A stretch of DNA of 64,000 nt, taken from the NCBI RefSeq assembly GCF_024400215.1, contig NZ_CP053748.1, positions 3,534,001 through 3,598,000 of the forward strand, written 5' to 3'. Numbering within the stretch: the stretch's first letter is position 1; each line of letters opens with the position of its first letter. The position numbers and the translations under genes are program-made. The notes beneath the pieces are model-generated. The model searched no databases, had not been told where the DNA came from, and saw nothing but the letters and a program-made list of their open reading frames with translations. Below are positions 60,421 to 64,000 of the stretch, one piece after another. Origin of the DNA: Massilia sp. erpn (lineage in GTDB: Bacteria > Pseudomonadota > Gammaproteobacteria > Burkholderiales > Burkholderiaceae_D).

Positions 60421-61707
60421 TCAGTGGCTATGCTCGGCGCCGGCCTTGCCTTGCTGGGCCTTGACCACGAAGCTGTTGACGGCGGCATACTGCGCGCCGG
60501 CCTTCAGGCCGCTGAGGATTTCGGTGCGCTTGCCGTCGCTGCGGCCGGTCGTCACCGGCTGGGCCAGGAAGCCCTGCGGCGTGCGGACGAAGACGGCGGC
60601 CTTGCCTTCCACCGTCTGCACCGCTTCGGCGGTGACGGTGATGGCAGCGTTGGATGCCTTGGACGCCGCGTCGACGCTGACGAACAGGCCAGGGCGCCAG
60701 GCCAGGTCGGGATTGCGCAGCGACAGGCGCGCCATGGCGGTGCGCGTCTGCTCGCCCAGCAGGGAGCCGACGTGGATCACCGTGCCGCTTGCGCTGGCAT
60801 TGAGCGCCGTGGCCTTGACCGTGGCTTGCTGGCCGACGCGCAGCGCATCCAGGTCGGACGGCGACACTGCCACCTCGGCCCACACGGTGGACAGGTCGGA
60901 GATGGTGAAGACGTTCGCATCCTCCTTCACCGCCTCGCCTTGCGAGATATGCTTTTCCAGCACCATGCCGTCGAAAGGCGCGCGGATCTGGTAGGCCGAC
61001 AGGCGCGAAGACGTGGTGGCGCTGGCGTCCGCGCCGAGGGCGTCGAGCTTCTGCTGGGCGTTGCGCACGGCGATTTCCGCCTCGTTCATGGCTTGTTTCG
61101 CCTGCAGATAGTCGAGTTCAGGCGCTACCTTGTCCTGCCACAGCTGCTTTTCGCGTTCGGCCGTGGTGCGCGCCAGGTTCAGGCGCTGGCGCGCCGACAG
61201 CAGCTCGCTGCGGCGTTCCGACAGGTCGGCGCTGGCGACAACGGCCAGCACCTGTCCCTTCTTCACATGCTGGCCCAGGTCGGCGCTGACGCTTTCCACA
61301 ACGCCGGCGACGCGCGGCACCACATGGGCGGTGCGGTCGCCGTTGAAGCGGATTTCTCCGGGCAGGGTGACGCTGCTGCCGATCAGGGCCGGACCGGCCG
61401 CTTCCAGCGTGATGCCGGCGGACTGGATTTGCTGGGCGCTGAATTCCACCAGCTCGGCGTGTTCCTCGCTCACGGCGGCGGCCTTGCCCGCGCCTTTGGC
61501 ATCGGCCTCTTTGCCATGTTCATGGCCGTGTTCTTCCTTGCCGCCTTCCTTGTGATCGTCCTTATGTCCGGCTTCTGCGTGCGACGGTTCGCCGCCGGTG
61601 GCCTTGCCTGCGCCGCCCGGTAGCAGGATCAGTGCCGCCAGCAGGGCGCCAATGCCGGCAATGGCGCCGATGGCGATGGTTTGTTTGCGTGTCAGAGTAT
61701 TTTTCAT
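60421..61707 (-). CDS. czcB: CzcB-type membrane fusion protein with His-rich segment
   Basis: 428 residues from ATG 61707. Membrane anchor near residues 10-30 (TIAIGAIAGIGALLAALILL), then a His/Glu/Lys-rich stretch (AEAGHKDDHKEGGKEEHGHE) likely to bind metal. The fusion-protein body follows: lipoyl-like HVVPRVAGVVESVSADLGQH, an alpha-hairpin (SELLSARQRLNLARTTAERE), beta-barrel and membrane-proximal domains, ending AEHSH. It bridges CzcA and CzcC across the periplasm. The stop lies 19 bases before czcA. Confidence 0.94.
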   Translation of the reverse strand: MKNTLTRKQTIAIGAIAGIGALLAALILLPGGAGKATGGEPSHAEAGHKDDHKEGGKEEHGHEHGKEADAKGAGKAAAVSEEHAELVEFSAQQIQSAGITLEAAGPALIGSSVTLPGEIRFNGDRTAHVVPRVAGVVESVSADLGQHVKKGQVLAVVASADLSERRSELLSARQRLNLARTTAEREKQLWQDKVAPELDYLQAKQAMNEAEIAVRNAQQKLDALGADASATTSSRLSAYQIRAPFDGMVLEKHISQGEAVKEDANVFTISDLSTVWAEVAVSPSDLDALRVGQQATVKATALNASASGTVIHVGSLLGEQTRTAMARLSLRNPDLAWRPGLFVSVDAASKASNAAITVTAEAVQTVEGKAAVFVRTPQGFLAQPVTTGRSDGKRTEILSGLKAGAQYAAVNSFVVKAQQGKAGAEHSH

Positions 61708-61717
61708 GATGATGCTT

Positions 61718-62998
61718 TCAGTGTTCGGCACCGAAGGAGGCGTGACCGAGCAGGCGTTCGATGGCGGCGGCGGCGCGGTGGCCGTCGGCGAGGGCGTTCA
61801 GATGCTGGGCGCGCACTTGCAGCAAGGTGCGCTGCGCATCCAGCACGTCGATGAAGCCCAGCTTGCCGTATTCGAAGCCCTTGGTGGCGGCGTCGTAGGC
61901 GCTGATGGCACCGGGCAGAATGTCGTTGCGCAGGGCGGCCACGGTTTCGCGCGCGGTGGACAGGTCGGCCACGGCTTGCGCCAGTGCGCTATCCAGCTGC
62001 AGCGTGGCAGCGTTCAGTTCCGCCTCGGCCTTGTTGGCGCGTTGCGCCGACTCCAGCACATTGCCGCGGTTGCGGTCGAACAGGGGCAGCGGCACGGAGA
62101 AGCCGAGCAAGGCCTGGTTACGGCCCATTTCCTCGGCACGCTTGACGCCCAAGCTGAGCGTCACATCCGGCGCGCGGTTGGCCAGGGCCAGCTGCGATTC
62201 GGCCTTGCGCTGCTCCAGCGCGCGGCGCGCCACCTGCACATTGGGCGCACCGCTGCGGCGCGCGGCCAGCATGGCGGCATCCGGAATCTCGGGCAGGGGA
62301 TCGAGGCGCCCCTCGGCTTGCTCAAAGTCCGGCGCCGGTGCGGCCCATATGGCGGCCAGGCGCTGGCGTGCCGTCGCCAGCGCGGCGGCGGCCTGTGACT
62401 GCTCCAGGCGCACGCCGGATTCGGCGACGCGGGCGCGCGTCTCTTCCACCGGCGAGACCTTGCCGGCCGCCACGCGGCGCGCCGTGGTGTCGCTGGCGCG
62501 CTTGGCCAGTTGCAGCGCATCCTGGGCCAGGCGCAGGCGCTCCTGGGTAATCAGCACGTCATAGAAGGCGCCGACCACCTGGGCATGCAGCTCGGTGCGC
62601 TGCGCATCGAAACCGGCGGCGGCGTACTCGCGGCCACGCTCGGCGGCCGCCACGCGGGCGGCGCGCTTGCCGCCCAGTTCCAGCGGCTGGCTAAGCTGCC
62701 AGGTGGTTTCGCGCGTCTCGCGGCGGCGGTCCTGCAGATCGAGCGATAAGGTGGGATTGGGGCGCGCGCCGGCCTGCAGCACGGCGCCGTCCTGGGCCAG
62801 CACTTCATGGCGGGCCGCGTTAAGGCCTGGATTGGCTTGCAGCGCGCGATTGAGCGCCGTCTGCAGCGTCAGCGCGGCAATGGCCGGCGCAGCAGGGACC
62901 ACGGCCGAAACCGGGTCGGCCATGGCAGATGAAACGGGCAGGGCGAGCGCACCCAGAATGAGGGCGCGCCAGCCTGCGGATACAGCGTGGGAATACAT
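61718..62998 (-). CDS. czcC: CzcC-type outer membrane efflux protein (TolC family)
   Basis: 426 residues. Signal peptide MYSHAVSAGWRALILGALAL ending near SSAMA. Two outer-membrane efflux repeats of long helices (LTLQTALNRALQANPGLNAA, QPLELGGKRAARVAAAERGR, APNVQVARRALEQRKAESQL, FEYGKLGFIDVLDAQRTLLQ). It forms the outer-membrane channel of the metal efflux pump. The stop lies 10 bases before the czcB ATG. Confidence 0.94.
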   Translation of the reverse strand: MYSHAVSAGWRALILGALALPVSSAMADPVSAVVPAAPAIAALTLQTALNRALQANPGLNAARHEVLAQDGAVLQAGARPNPTLSLDLQDRRRETRETTWQLSQPLELGGKRAARVAAAERGREYAAAGFDAQRTELHAQVVGAFYDVLITQERLRLAQDALQLAKRASDTTARRVAAGKVSPVEETRARVAESGVRLEQSQAAAALATARQRLAAIWAAPAPDFEQAEGRLDPLPEIPDAAMLAARRSGAPNVQVARRALEQRKAESQLALANRAPDVTLSLGVKRAEEMGRNQALLGFSVPLPLFDRNRGNVLESAQRANKAEAELNAATLQLDSALAQAVADLSTARETVAALRNDILPGAISAYDAATKGFEYGKLGFIDVLDAQRTLLQVRAQHLNALADGHRAAAAIERLLGHASFGAEH

Positions 62999-63089
62999 CG
63001 AATTCTCCTGGAAAGGGATGAAATTCGACGAGACTGGTCTGTCTGGCTAAATTGTTGAAATGCTCAGGGAAGAGGCAAGTCTCGCCGCG

Positions 63090-63440
63090 TCAGGCGAGAC
63101 GGCGCCAGTCGGGGCGTTTGGGCCCGTCGGCGATGAAGGAAGTGAAAGGTGGTGCCTCCTGCGGCGGCCAAGCCCCGCTGTCCGGCGACAGCACGGGCGT
63201 GGGAGCGGGCAGCAGCGACGCTTGCAGCGACAGATGACAGACGCCGCAATCGTCATGAATCTTGGTGGATTTTTTGATCTCGATCGGCTTTTCCGCGCCA
63301 GCCTTGTCTTTATGCTCATGCGCGTGATGGCCGAAGTGCTGGCTCTTGCCCGACTCGTGTCCGCAATAGGCGGCAGCCGCCGACCAGGCATACTGGAGCG
63401 GGAGGATGGCGAGCAGGAAAATGAGCACAAGTCGTTTCAC
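63090..63440 (-). CDS. czcI: CzcI-like small periplasmic cation-efflux accessory protein
   Basis: 116 residues from a GTG start at 63440 (read MKRLVLIFLLAILPLQYAWS); an in-frame TTG at 63470 is the alternative. Signal peptide, then YCGHESGKSQHFGHHAHEHK, a His-rich metal-binding stretch, and KIHDDCGVCHLSLQ with a CxxCH motif. The layout matches CzcI proteins, which precede czcCBA in Cupriavidus and modulate metal resistance. It lies 91 bases upstream of czcC on the same strand. Confidence 0.82.
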   Translation of the reverse strand: MKRLVLIFLLAILPLQYAWSAAAAYCGHESGKSQHFGHHAHEHKDKAGAEKPIEIKKSTKIHDDCGVCHLSLQASLLPAPTPVLSPDSGAWPPQEAPPFTSFIADGPKRPDWRRLA

Positions 63441-63568
63441 GCCGGGGATTTTAGCATTATCTGCCGCCAAATACCCTTATCGGAAAACCGGATTTGCCGC
63501 CGCCCCGTTGCGCAAGGTACCATATCGCAAACGGCTTGCATTTTCGCAGTCAATCCCCAAGGCTTTTC

Positions 63569-64000
63569 ATGACTCAGAACTTCCTCCAGACTTTTATCCT
63601 GTTGCTGCTGGTGACAGACCCCTTTGGCAACGTGCCTTTATTCGCCGCCGCCATGTCCTCGGTGCCGCCGGCACGCCGTCCGCGCGTCGTCATCCGCGAA
63701 TGCCTGATTGCCAGCGCCGTGCTGCTGATCTTCATGTTTTTCGGCCGTCACTTCCTGAACGCGCTGTCGCTGTCCGAAGCCTCGCTGCGCATTGCCGGTA
63801 GCGTGATTCTGCTGCTGATCGCCATCCGCATGATCTTCCCGCATCCAGACGGTGTGCTGGGCCGCACCGAAGGCGGCGAACCCTTCATCGTGCCGCTGGC
63901 GATTCCCGCCCTGGCCGGCCCTTCGGCCCTGGCCACCGTGCTGCTGTTCTCGCGCGAGAGTACCCACGAAGTGCTGGTGCATGTGGCCGCGCTGGGCGCG
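63569..64000 (+). CDS. MarC family integral membrane protein (5' part)
   Basis: The first 144 codons are present; the gene runs off the window. It begins MTQNFLQTFILLLLVTDPFG NVPLF with the MarC signature TDPFGN, then hydrophobic spans (ECLIASAVLLIFMFFGRHFL, SEASLRIAGSVILLLIAIRM) and IVPLAIPALAGPSALATVLL, the second conserved segment (P-x-A-x-P-A-L-A-G-P). The family has no settled function; it is not a proven antibiotic-resistance protein. It diverges from czcI with 128 bp between. Confidence 0.92.
   Translation, partial: MTQNFLQTFILLLLVTDPFGNVPLFAAAMSSVPPARRPRVVIRECLIASAVLLIFMFFGRHFLNALSLSEASLRIAGSVILLLIAIRMIFPHPDGVLGRTEGGEPFIVPLAIPALAGPSALATVLLFSRESTHEVLVHVAALGA

Noticed and set aside
63569..64000. 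Multiple-antibiotic-resistance protein
   Set aside because: MarC is a historical name; the family is not shown to confer drug resistance.

Overview
The window is a high-GC chromosomal segment of a betaproteobacterium, most likely an Oxalobacteraceae member of the Massilia / Duganella / Janthinobacterium type. The evidence is the gene order (acnA-mdh-gntR-sdhCDAB-sdhE-gltA-odhAB-lpdA-zapE, surE-pcm-nlpD-rpoS-rlmD, and ndk-rlmN-pilW-rodZ-ispG-hisS-yfgM-bamB-der-hfq-hflXKC-hisZ-purA), a DUF2863 protein, a betaproteobacterial CitE-like lyase next to mdh, and dispersed palindromic repeats carrying GGTGTCAGGCACC or GGGGTCAGACCCC cores. No rRNA, tRNA, CRISPR array, insertion sequence or prophage gene was seen.

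Layout. 1-2.4 kb: end of an M14 carboxypeptidase, a CYTH protein, a small membrane protein and a DUF2863 protein. 2.5-29 kb: a TCA-cycle supercluster. acnA, an MliC-like secreted protein, a CitE-like lyase and mdh lie on the minus strand. A GntR/UTRA regulator and sdhCDAB-sdhE-gltA diverge on the plus strand, with a perfect 16-bp palindrome between mdh and gntR. After gltA the cluster is interrupted by about 6 kb of accessory genes: a frameshifted small gene, a Tricorn-type protease, an orphan BlaI-type repressor, a palindromic repeat, a secreted metallo-beta-lactamase-fold protein and a LysR regulator. It resumes with odhA-odhB-pspC-lpdA and zapE. Aconitase, citrate synthase, 2-oxoglutarate dehydrogenase (E1, E2, E3), succinate dehydrogenase and malate dehydrogenase are therefore encoded within about 24 kb. 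28-32 kb: a secreted coiled-coil protein, a PP2C phosphatase, a YdcH-like protein and a DinG/YoaA-family helicase.

31.9-34.3 kb: the most interesting accessory locus. A palindromic repeat precedes a tight two-gene unit encoding a stand-alone TIR-domain protein and a KGGVGR-type P-loop ATPase with C-terminal TPRs. This is a candidate immune or signalling system, and its ATPase has a degenerate P-loop.

34.4-57.2 kb is housekeeping: stationary-phase and repair genes (surE, pcm, nlpD, rpoS), RNA modification (rlmD, rlmN), a Bax-inhibitor-1 family membrane protein, ndk, pilus and cell-shape genes (pilW, rodZ), isoprenoid synthesis (ispG), histidyl-tRNA synthetase with an unusual His-rich tail, outer-membrane assembly (yfgM, bamB), GTPases (der, hflX), hfq, hflKC, and histidine and purine genes (hisZ, purA, a phosphoribosyltransferase). 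57.2-63.4 kb: a minus-strand czcICBA heavy-metal efflux operon. The window ends inside a MarC-family gene.
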